Shown here in pieces: positions 9,175 to 18,612 of a stretch of 38,539 nucleotides of DNA. Both the position numbers and the translations under genes were made by a program. The notes beneath the pieces were generated by a model, which did no database searches, was not told where the DNA came from, and worked only from the letters and a program-made list of their open reading frames with translations. Origin of the DNA: Nitrospirota bacterium (GTDB taxonomy: Bacteria; Nitrospirota; JACRHL01); assembly GCA_029881725.1 (NCBI GenBank), contig JAOUMB010000025.1, positions 1 to 38,539 on the forward strand, in the 5' to 3' direction. Position 1 is the first letter of the stretch. The number at the start of each line of letters is the position of its first letter.

Positions 9175-9671
9175 CCCACCCGAAACCGCCCCCGTTGGCG
9201 CGTTTCGTCCACCGGATCTCCCCTCCGGCCTCCCATCGCCGCCATGGATGCCGCCAGCCCCGTTTCCAGGGGCCGACGCTGCCGCACAGGGTGTTCTGAA
9301 CGACATCTTCCGGCAAAGACCTGCCTTCCGGGGCCGGGCACGTGAAACCAAAAAATTCCCCCGATGAACTAATGCCCGGGAAAACGACGTCCGATACGAG
9401 GACTTGGAACTATGGCCACACCGGTCACCGCATGGAGGCGCGGCCCGGTTTGGCACCTGAATCCCGGGGGAAAGGCCCTCCGTAACACACGGAAACACGG
9501 GTCCATGCGGCATCCAACGCCGTCCCCGGAAGGGAAGAGCAAAGCATTGAATCTACACAGCGCGTGCATGAGTCGGGGAGCCATGGTAAAGTCCCTCCCG
9601 TTTGACGATCATGAAGAGGGTTTCGGGCATACTAAATTCCCGGTCCGCGCATCAGACATCTGGAGAGATGT
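9175..9671 (+). other. non-coding gap between carbamoyltransferase and wecA-like gene
   Basis: About 500 bases without a gene I can support. A TTGACG hexamer (9602-9607) is followed by CATACT (9628-9633), but the 20-base spacing makes it a poor promoter. An open frame from ATG 9412 ends in TGA overlapping the wecA ATG (9672-9675), yet its composition (many Pro, Arg, Gly and His, no fold signal) and missing ribosome site argue against a protein. No clear terminator follows the carbamoyltransferase gene. Confidence 0.5.
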
Positions 9672-10739
9672 ATGACGGACATACTGGTGGGCATGGGGAT
9701 TGCCACATTTATATCGCTGATGCTGACGCCCGCGGTGCGTGAGCTTGGAAAGCGCAGCGGGTTTCTGGACACGCCTCATCACCGCAAAATGCACCGGGAG
9801 CCGATTCCGCGCACCGGGGGCATTGCCATTTTCCTGGCCACCCTTTTTCCGCTCATTCTGATGCTGCCGCTTACCCGGGAAACTCAGGGTCTGTTTTGTG
9901 GACTGACCATCCTGGCGGTCCTTGGCATCGTGGACGACGCCCGCGGACTGAGCGCATCGACCAAAGCGCCGTTTCAGGCACTGGCCGCGTGGATGCTGGT
10001 CGTGTTTGGCGGCGTTAAAGTAATGTATCTGGACGTCCCCGGGGTCGACGTCTTGCACCTCCCGGAGTGGTTTTCCAACATTTTCACCATCCTGTGCGTG
10101 GTCGCGGTAATCAACGCGGTAAATCTGATCGACGGGTTGGACGGACTCGCGGGTGGCATCGCCAGCATCGTATTCGGCTCCGTACTGGTGCTTGCCGTGT
10201 CCATTGGGGCGACGTTCCTGGCGGTTACGTGCGCCATATTCCTGGGGGCGATTCTGGGTTTCCTGTGGTTCAACCGGCACCCGGCCACCGTGTTCATGGG
10301 CGACACCGGGAGCATGCTGCTGGGCCTGGCCATGGCCTACGTGACCATTAAGGTCGTATTCGTCCAGCCGCACAGCATTTCCACCTGGGTCCCGGTGAGT
10401 CTGCTGGCACTGCCGGTGTTCGACACCGTATGGGCCATCCTGCGCCGTCTGTTGCAGGGCAAGAGCCCCATGGCTCCCGATCGCTCCCACGTCCATCACC
10501 GGTTGGTACGAATCGGGTTTTCCCACGCTGGAGCGGTCCACACCCTGTGGGGGGTGGCCCTGCTGCTGTGCGTACAGGCGGTCCTCCTGGCCGGGAACGG
10601 ACAGGCGCTGGGCGCCCTCACGGTGACCACGGTCGCGGTGTTCTATCTGATGATCCGCTGGATGCAAACCAGCAGCCTGCGCACCGTGCGCGCACGCACC
10701 GTGCTGCGCGAGCGTCTGCGCCGCAACTCCGACCGCTGA
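9672..10739 (+). CDS. wecA: WecA/TagO-type undecaprenyl-phosphate glycosyl-1-phosphate transferase
   Basis: A 355-residue polytopic membrane enzyme of the MraY/WecA family. It transfers a sugar-1-phosphate, commonly GlcNAc-1-P, from a UDP-sugar to undecaprenyl phosphate and so starts O-antigen, enterobacterial antigen or capsule chains. Visible marks are [18 protein letters not shown] after the first helix, the Asp pair in VDDARGLS (residues 88-92), [12 protein letters not shown] (151-162), [11 protein letters not shown] (209-218) and the WecA-specific HVHHRL (273-278), which separates it from MraY. About ten hydrophobic segments are present. The ATG follows a GGAGAG ribosome site at 9662-9667. 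It ends tail-to-tail with hslV across 33 bases. Which sugar it uses is not known. Confidence 0.9.
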   Translation: MTDILVGMGIATFISLMLTPAVRELGKRSGFLDTPHHRKMHREPIPRTGGIAIFLATLFPLILMLPLTRETQGLFCGLTILAVLGIVDDARGLSASTKAPFQALAAWMLVVFGGVKVMYLDVPGVDVLHLPEWFSNIFTILCVVAVINAVNLIDGLDGLAGGIASIVFGSVLVLAVSIGATFLAVTCAIFLGAILGFLWFNRHPATVFMGDTGSMLLGLAMAYVTIKVVFVQPHSISTWVPVSLLALPVFDTVWAILRRLLQGKSPMAPDRSHVHHRLVRIGFSHAGAVHTLWGVALLLCVQAVLLAGNGQALGALTVTTVAVFYLMIRWMQTSSLRTVRARTVLRERLRRNSDR

Positions 10740-10772
10740 CCCCCCTTTCCCCGAACTCCGGCGCGAAAGAAT

Positions 10773-11333
10773 TCAGCCGTCCGCCGCGTCCAGCGTCTCC
10801 ACGCTCACCTGGGTGTTGGTATAGATACAGATTTCCCCGGCAATGGTAAGCGCCCGGGCCGCGATGCCGCCCGCATCCAGATCGGAATGCGCCACCAGCG
10901 CCCGGGCCGCGGCCAGTGCATAGGCACCCCCGGAACCGATGGCCACGATGCCGTCATCCGGCTCGATCACGTCGCCGGTACCGGACACCAGCAGCACGTG
11001 TTCCCGGTCCCCCACCGCCAGCAGGGCCTCCAGCCGCCGCAGCACCTTGTCGCTGCGCCAGTCCTTGGCCAGTTCCACCGCCCCCCGCACCAGGTTGCCC
11101 CGGTATTCCTCCAGTTTGCCCTCAAAGCGCTCGAACAGCGTGAACGCGTCCGCCGCCGCTCCGGCGAATCCGGCCACAACCTTTCCGTCATACAGCTTGC
11201 GGACCTTGACCGCGCGCCCTTTCATCACCGTTTCGCCCAAGGTCACCTGACCATCCCCGGCAATGGCGGTAACACCGTTATGGCGCAGGGCCAGCACGGT
11301 GGTGGCGTGAAACACGGGGGCCCGGTCATTCAT
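10773..11333 (-). CDS. hslV: HslV (ClpQ) threonine peptidase of the HslUV protease
   Basis: The 186-residue proteolytic subunit of the HslUV (ClpQY) ATP-dependent protease, a two-ring dodecamer in the cytoplasm. The chain starts with about ten residues before the Thr-Thr at 11-12, so a short propeptide must be removed to expose the catalytic Thr, as in alphaproteobacterial forms. [43 protein letters not shown]-like [10 protein letters not shown] and IYTNTQVS match the family along the whole length. The start codon overlaps the xerC stop (ATGA). It is the last gene of the operon: the HslU ATPase gene that normally follows is missing and the next gene is convergent. Confidence 0.96.
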   Translation of the reverse strand: MNDRAPVFHATTVLALRHNGVTAIAGDGQVTLGETVMKGRAVKVRKLYDGKVVAGFAGAAADAFTLFERFEGKLEEYRGNLVRGAVELAKDWRSDKVLRRLEALLAVGDREHVLLVSGTGDVIEPDDGIVAIGSGGAYALAAARALVAHSDLDAGGIAARALTIAGEICIYTNTQVSVETLDAADG

Positions 11334-12277
11334 GGCTTGCTCCTTGACGTGGCGCGCCCGCCCCGCCGCGCGCGTGGGTGGGCGGCCTCATAGGCGGCTG
11401 TCAGTTGCGCGGTGGATACGTGAGTGTAGCGCTGGGTGGTGGACAGTCCGGCATGGCCGAGCAGTTCCTGAATTGCCCGTAGATCCGCGCCGTTGTCCAG
11501 CAGATGGGTGGCAAAGGCGTGGCGCAGACCATGAGGGGTGGTGGGGGTGACAATGCCCGCCCCCTCCAGCCGCCGCGCCAGAATCCACGCCAGCCCGCGG
11601 GTGGTCAGACGGTCGCCGTCCCGATTCAGAAACAGGGGGGCCCGGTCCGGCTCCCTGCCCCCCCGGGCACGCCATGCGCTCCACAAGGGAAGATAGGCCG
11701 CCAGCGCCGTGCAGGCGGCGCTCCCCACCGGCACGATACGCTCCTTGCGGCCCTTGCCCAGCACCCGGATCAATCCTTCGGTCAGACGCAGATCCTGCTT
11801 GTCCAGCCCCACCAGTTCGGCGGCGCGAATACCGGCCCCATAGAGGGTTTCCAAAATCGCCCGGTCCCGGGCGGCCCGCCGGTCATCCCCGTCGGATACC
11901 GCCAGCAGCCGTTCCAGATCGTCTCGTCCGGGCAGACGCGGCAGGCGTTGGGGCTTTTTGGGCCCCTGCACCCGGCCACACGGATCCGCATGCACCTCCC
12001 CCCGCGCGCGCAGGTCGCGGAACAGGCCCCGCAACGCGGCCAGTTTGCGCCCCACGGACGCCGCAGCCAGCCCCTTGCGGGTAAGATCGGCCACAAAACC
12101 GCGCACCATGGCCGGGGTGACCTGGGCCGGGGCGGGGGAGACCCCTTCGGCCCGTTGCATAAAGGCGGAAAACTGGACCAGGTCGCGTCGGTAGCCGTCG
12201 ATGGTGTGGGGAGACATGCCGCGCCCGGTGAGCCGCGCCAGATACCCGTCTATGGCTGTGGAAAGCTGCTCCGCCAT
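11330..12277 (-). CDS. xerC: tyrosine recombinase XerC
   Basis: A 315-residue site-specific tyrosine recombinase that, with XerD, resolves chromosome dimers at dif. An N-terminal SAM-like core-binding domain (residues about 5-95) precedes the catalytic domain. All active residues are present: Arg151 (AGIRAAEL), Lys175 ([10 protein letters not shown]), His249 and Arg252 ([12 protein letters not shown]), His275 ([11 protein letters not shown]) and Tyr284 (QRYTHV). The ATG has a GGGAGGAG site 7-8 bases upstream. It overlaps trmFO by 28 bases and hslV by 4, so translation is probably coupled. In Firmicutes and many delta-like bacteria the same position between trmFO and hslV is held by xerC/codV, which supports a housekeeping XerC rather than a phage integrase. 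Confidence 0.95.
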   Translation of the reverse strand: MAEQLSTAIDGYLARLTGRGMSPHTIDGYRRDLVQFSAFMQRAEGVSPAPAQVTPAMVRGFVADLTRKGLAAASVGRKLAALRGLFRDLRARGEVHADPCGRVQGPKKPQRLPRLPGRDDLERLLAVSDGDDRRAARDRAILETLYGAGIRAAELVGLDKQDLRLTEGLIRVLGKGRKERIVPVGSAACTALAAYLPLWSAWRARGGREPDRAPLFLNRDGDRLTTRGLAWILARRLEGAGIVTPTTPHGLRHAFATHLLDNGADLRAIQELLGHAGLSTTQRYTHVSTAQLTAAYEAAHPRARRGGRATSRSKP

Positions 12278-13572
12278 GCGGCAAACTCCTCCCGTGCCCG
12301 CTCGATCACCGCCCGTCGCCGGTCGGCACGCTTGCGCGCCCGCACCGCCGGAGGCGGAAACAGACCAAAATTGACGTTCATCGGCTGATACCGCTCCGGG
12401 TCACCGTGGGACAGGTAGCGCAACAGGGCGCCGATGGCGCTACTCTCCGGCGGCGACAACGGCCCTTCCCCATGCAGATGCCGCGCGGCGTTACGGCCCG
12501 CCACCATGCCCATGGCGGTGCTCTCCAAATAGCCTTCCACGCCGGTCACCTGACCTGCCAGCCACACCCCGGGGCGCTCCTTAAGCATCAACCCGGGTCC
12601 CAGACAGCGGGGCGCATTCACATAGGTATTGCGGTGCACCGCCCCGAGCCGGAAGAACTCCGCATCCTCGAGACCCGGGATCATGCGAAACACCCGTTCC
12701 TGCTCCGGATAGGCCAGCTTGGTCTGAAAGCCCACCAGATTATAGTAATTTCGCCCCAGGTCTTCCTGACGCAATTGCACTGCCGCATAGGGCCAGCGGC
12801 CGGTTCTGGGGTCGGTCAGTCCCACCGGTTTCATGGGCCCATGGGCCAGAGTTTCCGGACCCCGTGCGGCGATGACTTCGATCGGCATGCACCCCTCGAA
12901 GTAGATCGCCTTTTCCTCGAAGGAGGCCGCCTCCACCGTACGCGCCGCCAACAAGGCGGCGACAAAGGCGTGGTACTCCCCATCGGTCATCGGGCAATTC
13001 AGATAATCCCCTTCGGCGTCCTCCCCCCGATCCCATCGCGAGGCACGAAACGCCACCGACATGTTTACCGAGTCCGCCGCCACAATGGGACTGATGGCGT
13101 CGTAAAAATAGAGGTCGGTCTCCCCGGTCGCCCCTTTCAGGGCCTCCGACAGGGCGGGTGCGGTCAGGGGGCCGGTGGCGATGATCGCCGGAGGTTTCGG
13201 CAGTTCGGTCACTTCCTCGCGCACCACCCGAATATTTGGATGGTGTTCAATGGCTTCGGTAACGGCCCGGGAAAATCGCTCCCGGTCCACCGCCAAGGCG
13301 CTTCCCGCCGGAACCCGGGCCGCGTCGGCGGCTTGCAGGATCAGGGAATCCAGCGCCCGCAACTCGGCCTTGAGCTGGCCAGCCGGGGTATCGGGCTGAT
13401 CGGTTTTCAGGGAATTCGAACAGACCAGCTCCGCCAGGCCATCGGTCTGGTGCGCCTCGGTGGAACGCACCGGACGCATTTCGAACAGGGTTACGGAAAG
13501 TCCCGCGCGGGCGGCCTGCCAAGCGGCCTCAGAGCCAGCCAGCCCCCCGCCGATCACGGTAAGGTCGGACAC
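12250..13572 (-). CDS. trmFO: TrmFO, folate/FAD-dependent tRNA (m5U54) methyltransferase
   Basis: A 440-residue flavoprotein that methylates U54 of the tRNA T-loop with methylene-tetrahydrofolate, the alternative to SAM-dependent TrmA. The N-terminal Rossmann motif is VIGGGLAGSEAAWQAA (residues 6-21), followed by LFEMRP, ELVCSNSLK and IATGPLT. The C-terminal region has the family's ESTAMGMVAGRNAARH and the MNVNFGLFPP strand. The start is GTG at 13572, placed directly after the topA stop codon (TAG-GTG), so translation is likely coupled to topA. Length and motifs match the family, with no sign of damage. Confidence 0.96.
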   Translation of the reverse strand: MSDLTVIGGGLAGSEAAWQAARAGLSVTLFEMRPVRSTEAHQTDGLAELVCSNSLKTDQPDTPAGQLKAELRALDSLILQAADAARVPAGSALAVDRERFSRAVTEAIEHHPNIRVVREEVTELPKPPAIIATGPLTAPALSEALKGATGETDLYFYDAISPIVAADSVNMSVAFRASRWDRGEDAEGDYLNCPMTDGEYHAFVAALLAARTVEAASFEEKAIYFEGCMPIEVIAARGPETLAHGPMKPVGLTDPRTGRWPYAAVQLRQEDLGRNYYNLVGFQTKLAYPEQERVFRMIPGLEDAEFFRLGAVHRNTYVNAPRCLGPGLMLKERPGVWLAGQVTGVEGYLESTAMGMVAGRNAARHLHGEGPLSPPESSAIGALLRYLSHGDPERYQPMNVNFGLFPPPAVRARKRADRRRAVIERAREEFAAWRSSFPQP

Positions 13573-15822
13573 CTAGGCGGCTTTCTTGGTAAAGCCGCAC
13601 CCTTTCACCGGGCACCCCACCCCACTCTTTTTTACCACCAGATAGGGACTGTCGCAGTCGGGGCACGGCTCACCCACCGGCTTGTCCCAGGAGGCAAAAT
13701 CACATTTCGGGTAGTTGCTGCACGAGAAGAACACCTTGCCCTTGCGGCTCTGCTTTTCCACCAGATCGCCGCCACACCCTTCGCGCGGGCAGGGAACACC
13801 AGTGGGAATGGGGCGCGTGGTACGGCAATCCGGATACCCGGTACAGGCCAGAAAGCGCCCGAAGCGGCCGGTTTTGATCGCCATCGGCTTGTTGCATTCG
13901 GGACACGGGGTATCCGACACCTCGTCCCGCACGATCTCGATGGTACCGTCCTCCGTCTCCCGGAACTCCTGAGTGCTCTTGCAGTCCGGATAGGTGGAGC
14001 AGGCCAGAAAGCGCCCGTGTTTGCCCCAGCGGATGACCATCTTCTGTCCGCATTTTTCACAGTCAATGTCGGTGGGAACCGTTTCGCGCTTGATGTTCCG
14101 CATCTGTTCCCGGGCGGCTTCCAGGTCCCTGGTAAACGGATCATAGAAATCCTGGACCGAAGTCTTCCAGTTCTTGTTCCCGTGCTCCACCTCGTCCAGA
14201 TCCGCTTCCATGCGGGCGGTGAATTCGGGACTAACGATATTCGGGAAGTGTTCCACCAGCAGGTCGTTGACCAGCACCCCCAGATCGGTTGGATGCAGGC
14301 GTGACTCCCTTTTCTCGACGTATTTACGATCCTGAACCGTGGTGATGATGGCGGCGTAGGTGGAAGGGCGCCCGATTCCGCGCTCTTCCAGTTCCTTGAT
14401 CAGGCTGGCCTCGTTGAACCGGGGTGGTGGCTGGGTGAAATGCTGCTTCGGGGTGAGCGCCGTGGCCTGCAACTCCTGGCCTTCCTCCAGCACGGGAAGA
14501 AGCCCGGACCGCACCGCCGCTTCCGCGTCCTCGTCCGCCTTGGTGGCCGGTTGCTCCTCGGGCACCTCTTCCCCATAGGCGCGGCGCCAGCCGGGGAATT
14601 TGAGCACCGAACCGGTGGCGCGGAAGGTGGCGCGGCCACAGGCCAGGTCCACTGCGGTGTCGTCAAACCGCGCCGGAGTCATCTGACAGGCCACAAAGCG
14701 CTCCCAGATCAATTTATAGAGCCGGTACTGCTCGCGGGTGAGTGCGCCGATCACCTGACCGGGGGTGCGGTTCACGTCGGTGGGACGGATCGCCTCGTGG
14801 GCATCCTGGGCCGAGGCCTTGGACTTGAACGCATTGGGTTTGGCAGGCAGATAGTCGTCGCCGAATTCGCTGGCAATAAAGGCGCGGGTGGCATCCACCG
14901 CGTCCGGGGAGATGCGCGTGGAGTCGGTACGCATATAGGTGATCAGACCGACCGGCCCCTCGGAACCCAGTTCCACACCTTCATACAGTTGCTGGGCCAA
15001 GGCCATGGTGCGCTTGGGGGTGAAGCCAAGGCGGCTGGAAGCCTGCTGCTGCAACTGGCTGGTAATGAACGGCGGCGCTGCGCTTTTTTTGCGCTCCTTG
15101 CGGGTGATCGTTTCCACCCGGTAGGGGGTTCCAGCCAGCTCTCCCACCACCGCCATGGTTTCTTTTTCGCGGGCCAGCCTGGCGGCCTTGCCCTCCAGCT
15201 TGCTCAGTTTGGCTTCGAAGGGGGGCGGACCCGCAAAGGCCGCGGTCACCGACCAGGACTCTTCCGGCACGAAAGCACGGATTTCGGCCTCCCGCTCGGC
15301 CACCAGCCGCACCGCCACGCTCTGCACCCGCCCGGCGGACAGGCCGCGCTTCACCTTTTCCCACAACAAGGGGCTCAGCCGGTAGCCCACGATCCGGTCC
15401 AGCACCCGTCGTGCCTGCTGGGCGTTGACCATGTCGTCGTCAATACGGGTTGGCTCCGCGATCCCCTTGAGAATAGCTTTTTTGGTGATCTCGTTGAAGC
15501 GCACCCGGAACAGCTTGCTCTTGTCCTTGATCTCGTCGGCAATATGCCACGCAATCGCCTCTCCTTCGCGATCAGGGTCGGTGGCCAGATAGACGTGTTC
15601 GGCGGTCTTGGCGGCGCTGCGGATTTCCGCCAGCACCTTGCCTTTTCCGTGGATGGGAATGTAGTGCGGGGTGAAGCCGTTCTCCAGATCGATGCCGATC
15701 TCGTCCTTGGGCAGATCCTTCACGTGCCCAACGCTTGACTTCACCACCCAGTCCTTGCCCAGGTACTTCTGGATGGTACGCGCCTTGGACGGCGACTCGA
15801 CGATTAGCAGTGATTTGGCCAT
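13573..15822 (-). CDS. topA: DNA topoisomerase I (type IA)
   Basis: A 749-residue type IA topoisomerase that relaxes negative supercoils. The Toprim domain opens with LIVESPSKARTIQKYLG and carries DPDREGEAIAWH (Asp82, Asp84, Glu86 region). The active-site Tyr is Tyr296 in GLITYMRTDSTRIS. The C-terminus holds four zinc-ribbon-like units beginning near residues 590, 635, 675 and 720, each with Cys pairs; the fourth ends the protein with CPVKGCGF. E. coli TopA is longer (865 residues). The gene lies 70 bases downstream of dprA and abuts trmFO with no gap. The ATG has only a weak ribosome site. The order dprA-topA-trmFO is widely conserved. Confidence 0.97.
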   Translation of the reverse strand: MAKSLLIVESPSKARTIQKYLGKDWVVKSSVGHVKDLPKDEIGIDLENGFTPHYIPIHGKGKVLAEIRSAAKTAEHVYLATDPDREGEAIAWHIADEIKDKSKLFRVRFNEITKKAILKGIAEPTRIDDDMVNAQQARRVLDRIVGYRLSPLLWEKVKRGLSAGRVQSVAVRLVAEREAEIRAFVPEESWSVTAAFAGPPPFEAKLSKLEGKAARLAREKETMAVVGELAGTPYRVETITRKERKKSAAPPFITSQLQQQASSRLGFTPKRTMALAQQLYEGVELGSEGPVGLITYMRTDSTRISPDAVDATRAFIASEFGDDYLPAKPNAFKSKASAQDAHEAIRPTDVNRTPGQVIGALTREQYRLYKLIWERFVACQMTPARFDDTAVDLACGRATFRATGSVLKFPGWRRAYGEEVPEEQPATKADEDAEAAVRSGLLPVLEEGQELQATALTPKQHFTQPPPRFNEASLIKELEERGIGRPSTYAAIITTVQDRKYVEKRESRLHPTDLGVLVNDLLVEHFPNIVSPEFTARMEADLDEVEHGNKNWKTSVQDFYDPFTRDLEAAREQMRNIKRETVPTDIDCEKCGQKMVIRWGKHGRFLACSTYPDCKSTQEFRETEDGTIEIVRDEVSDTPCPECNKPMAIKTGRFGRFLACTGYPDCRTTRPIPTGVPCPREGCGGDLVEKQSRKGKVFFSCSNYPKCDFASWDKPVGEPCPDCDSPYLVVKKSGVGCPVKGCGFTKKAA

Positions 15823-15892
15823 GCCCTACTTCTTAAACCAACCGCGACCAATGGGCAAGCATTGCCTGCCCAAAAAGCCATTGTCCCACCGA

Positions 15893-17014
15893 TTATCCGG
15901 ATGAGGGATGGCGAATATACCGGTTACCAGGCAATTTTTCCACCAAGCCGGTCAATTCCAAGGTCAGCAGTTCCGTCAGCAACGCCGCAACCGGCGCCCC
16001 CACGCGCTCCGCCAGATCGTCCACCGGCACCGGCACCGAGTCCAGATGACCCAGTATGCGCCGCTGAATCTCCGGCAGTCCGGCCAAGAATGCCTTCTCC
16101 GCACAGGCAGCCCGTCCGCCCGCTTCACCCGCCAGTTGGGGAAGCAGGTCGCCGATCACGTCAAGCGGCCCGGTCACCAGCGAGGCCCCTTCCTGAATCA
16201 GCCGGTTGGTGCCGTAGGCACCTGGCTGCCCCACATTGCCCGGCACCGCATAGACTTCGCGCCCTTGCTCCGCCGCCAGGCGCGCGGTAATCAGCGAGCC
16301 GCTGTTCTTCCGCGCCTCGACCACCACCACCCCCATGCAAAGGCCGCTGATAATACGGTTGCGGCGCGGGAAATTGTGCCCCACCGGGCGGGTACCCGGA
16401 GGGTACTCGCTGATAACCGCCCCCTTTTCCACCAGCGCGGAAAATAGATCCCGGTGCTCCGGCGGGTACGCCAGATCAAGGCCGGTACCCAGTACCGCCA
16501 CCGTGTTCCCCTCCGCTTCCAGGGTGGTGTGATGGGCATACCCATCCACCCCCAGCGCCATTCCCGACACCACGGTAATTCCGGCGTCCACAAATGCCCG
16601 ACAAAAATCGCCGGTAACCTGTTTTCCGTAGGAACTCATCCAGCGCGACCCGACCACCGCCACGGTGCGTCCGGCCCGGGCCAACCCGTCCCCCTTTACA
16701 TACAGCAACGACGGCGGATCGGCAATTTCCCGCAAACGCGCCGGGTACTCCGGGTGTTCCAGCGGGAGCATGCGCACGCCACTGGCAGCGGCCCAGTCCA
16801 TCAACCGTTTCCCATCCCTGGAAGGGCGCGCGGTGCCGATGACCCGGGCCAGGGCGGGAGAGACATCCCCCTCGCTGGACAACCGCTCGGCGCCCGCGGA
16901 CAGAACTGCGTCGGCGGTGCCAAAGCGCTCGACCAGCCGGGCATAGCCGGCCACCCCGATCCCCTTTAGGGAGGACAGGGTCAGTGATGCGGCCACGTCC
17001 ACCGGCCCGCTCAT
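15893..17014 (-). CDS. dprA: DprA/Smf DNA-processing protein
   Basis: A 373-residue DprA, which loads RecA on incoming single-stranded DNA in natural transformation. A helix-hairpin-helix-like N-terminus (LSSLKGIGVAGYARLVERFG) precedes the Rossmann-like domain with VAVVGSRWMSSYGK, VVSGMALGVDGYAHH, AVLGTGLDLAYPPEHR, ISEYPPGTRPVGHNFPRRNR and VYAVPGNVGQPGAYGTN, all hallmarks. The C-terminal 60 residues form the winged-helix DML1-like domain (VDDLAERVGAPVAALLTELLTLELTGLVE). GGAGG lies 7 bases before the ATG. The start overlaps the upstream kinase gene by 4 bases. Presence of dprA alone does not prove competence, because it is also kept in non-transformable bacteria. Confidence 0.95.
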   Translation of the reverse strand: MSGPVDVAASLTLSSLKGIGVAGYARLVERFGTADAVLSAGAERLSSEGDVSPALARVIGTARPSRDGKRLMDWAAASGVRMLPLEHPEYPARLREIADPPSLLYVKGDGLARAGRTVAVVGSRWMSSYGKQVTGDFCRAFVDAGITVVSGMALGVDGYAHHTTLEAEGNTVAVLGTGLDLAYPPEHRDLFSALVEKGAVISEYPPGTRPVGHNFPRRNRIISGLCMGVVVVEARKNSGSLITARLAAEQGREVYAVPGNVGQPGAYGTNRLIQEGASLVTGPLDVIGDLLPQLAGEAGGRAACAEKAFLAGLPEIQRRILGHLDSVPVPVDDLAERVGAPVAALLTELLTLELTGLVEKLPGNRYIRHPSSG

Positions 17015-18585
17015 CCGGCGGCCTCCGCCCCGGCTTCTTCCGGCAGCAACGCGCCCAGTGCGGCGGTCAGGCGTTCCGGTGCATCCCGCTCCGTATCCAG
17101 CAGCACCGCCCGTTCCCGCTCCGCAGGGGAAAGGTCCTGCACCGAGTGAAGCTGGGCGTCCAGAACCTGGGTGGTGGCATCCGACAGGTCTTGACCCGCT
17201 GCCTGCCGCTCGGTCACTCGCGCCGCCAGCACCCGCGGAGGCGCATGCAGTGCAAGGATGAAAAACGGCACCCCAAGGGTCTCCGCAACCTGGCGGGCGG
17301 CCTCCCGTTGTGCCTGCTTGAGGTAGGTGGCATCCAGTACCACCGGGAATCCGGCGGACAACGCCTGCCCGGCCAGATGATGGAGGCGGTCATAGGTGGC
17401 GGCGGTCTGCTCCGGCCCATACAACCCGGCATCCACCGCCTCGGGGTGAGCGCTCCGCCCGATTCCGGCCAACCGCTTTCGTTCCGCGTCCGAGCGGATT
17501 CGAATCGCCCCGAATGTCTCCACCAGAGCCGTGCTGTAACGGGTCTTTCCGGTGCCAGTCACCCCGTGCATGATGGCCAGCCACGGACGCCGCATACGGG
17601 TGTATCGTTCCGACAGGGCCACCCGCTCCCGGATGGTTGCCACCTGGTCCGCCGCGTTCGGCGAAAGGGCCGCCACCTTGGCCCGCACATAGGCCCGGTA
17701 AGACAGGTACAGCGGAAGCATGACAAGCCCCGCGTAGTCACCTGTGTCCTCCAGGTAACGGTTGATTAAGCGCGCACCCAGATCCGGACGTCCACGTGCG
17801 TCCAGGTCCATGCGCGTGAACGCCACTTCGGCCATTACGTCAGTGAAGCGGAACAGTCGGTTGAATTCGATGCAATCGAACAATACCGGCTCGTCCTCCA
17901 GCAGCACCACATTCTGCAAGTGGGCATCCCCGTGACATTCCCGCACAAACCCATCCGCAAGGCGCTGTTCGATGCACCCCCCCAAACGCTCCAGGGCCTC
18001 CTCGCTCCACGCCTTGAGACGCGCATACCGATCGGAGGGAATCCACTTCGGCACGAATCGCCCGGTCAGTTCGAAATTGGCCATTACCGCCGCCCGGACC
18101 TGGGGCTCCCCACCCACGCCGTCCTCCGGTCGCGCCCGTGTCGCCTCCCGGTGAAAGGCGGCCAACACGTCCGCCAGCCGGTCCACATGGCCGGCAGTCA
18201 CCAGGCCCGCCTCCAGCATCCGGTCCATTTGCGCGGACTGTGGAAATTCGCGCATGCGCACCGCATACTCAATCGGCTCACCATCCCCGGCCACAATCGG
18301 GGCCGCCGGGGTTCCGGTGATCGGCACCACATCCAGGTACAGGTCCGCCGCCAGCCTCCGGTTGAGGCGCACTTCCTCCTCGCAGCAGTGGCGCCGGGCG
18401 GCCAGGGAAGTGTAATCGAGAAACCCGAAGTCCACCGGCTTTTTGATTTTGTAGGCGAACTCGCCGGTCAGAAACACCAGCGAAATATGCGTCTCCAACA
18501 CCCGCACCGGCTCCCGCACCGGGTGCGCGTAGGCCGCTGGCCGGGCCAGCCCCTCCCGGAGCGGATGGGGGGTGGTGTCCGGCAT
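17011..18585 (-). CDS. APH-like kinase fused to a P-loop kinase (bifunctional APH/ATP-binding protein)
   Basis: A 524-residue two-domain protein. The N-terminal 310 residues look like an aminoglycoside-phosphotransferase-type kinase: THISLVFLTGEFAYKIKKPVDFGFLDY gives the nucleotide-binding Lys region, and ECHGDAHLQNVVLLEDEPVLFDCIEFN gives the catalytic HGD-x-H-x-x-N loop and DxIEF metal site. The C-terminal 180 residues are a P-loop small-molecule kinase with Walker A GVTGTGKTRYS (near residue 345) and VVLDATYLKQAQR. Proteins of this architecture are widespread and mostly uncharacterised; a role in antibiotic resistance should not be assumed. It sits 27 bases after the Hsp70 gene and overlaps dprA by 4 bases, so it is transcribed with both. 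No strong ribosome site is visible before the only ATG. Confidence 0.85.
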   Translation of the reverse strand: MPDTTPHPLREGLARPAAYAHPVREPVRVLETHISLVFLTGEFAYKIKKPVDFGFLDYTSLAARRHCCEEEVRLNRRLAADLYLDVVPITGTPAAPIVAGDGEPIEYAVRMREFPQSAQMDRMLEAGLVTAGHVDRLADVLAAFHREATRARPEDGVGGEPQVRAAVMANFELTGRFVPKWIPSDRYARLKAWSEEALERLGGCIEQRLADGFVRECHGDAHLQNVVLLEDEPVLFDCIEFNRLFRFTDVMAEVAFTRMDLDARGRPDLGARLINRYLEDTGDYAGLVMLPLYLSYRAYVRAKVAALSPNAADQVATIRERVALSERYTRMRRPWLAIMHGVTGTGKTRYSTALVETFGAIRIRSDAERKRLAGIGRSAHPEAVDAGLYGPEQTAATYDRLHHLAGQALSAGFPVVLDATYLKQAQREAARQVAETLGVPFFILALHAPPRVLAARVTERQAAGQDLSDATTQVLDAQLHSVQDLSPAERERAVLLDTERDAPERLTAALGALLPEEAGAEAAG

Positions 18586-18612
18586 GCCGTGAGATGGCGC
18601 ACAACCGTCCCG

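Noticed and set aside
9412-9675. 87-codon + strand frame ending in an ATGA overlap with the wecA-like start
   Set aside because: The overlap suggests coupling, but there is no ribosome site and the composition is not protein-like; it could be revisited if conserved.
11330-12277. XerC read as a phage or island integrase
   Set aside because: It sits inside the conserved topA-trmFO-xerC-hslV order with coupled overlaps, which marks it as the chromosomal recombinase.
12406-14304. + strand open frame of 632 codons across trmFO and topA
   Set aside because: Antisense to two clear housekeeping genes, spans their junction, and has no recognisable domain or ribosome site.
14440-15738. + strand open frame of 432 codons over topA
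   Set aside because: Shadow of topA; the - frame has the Toprim and Tyr motifs.
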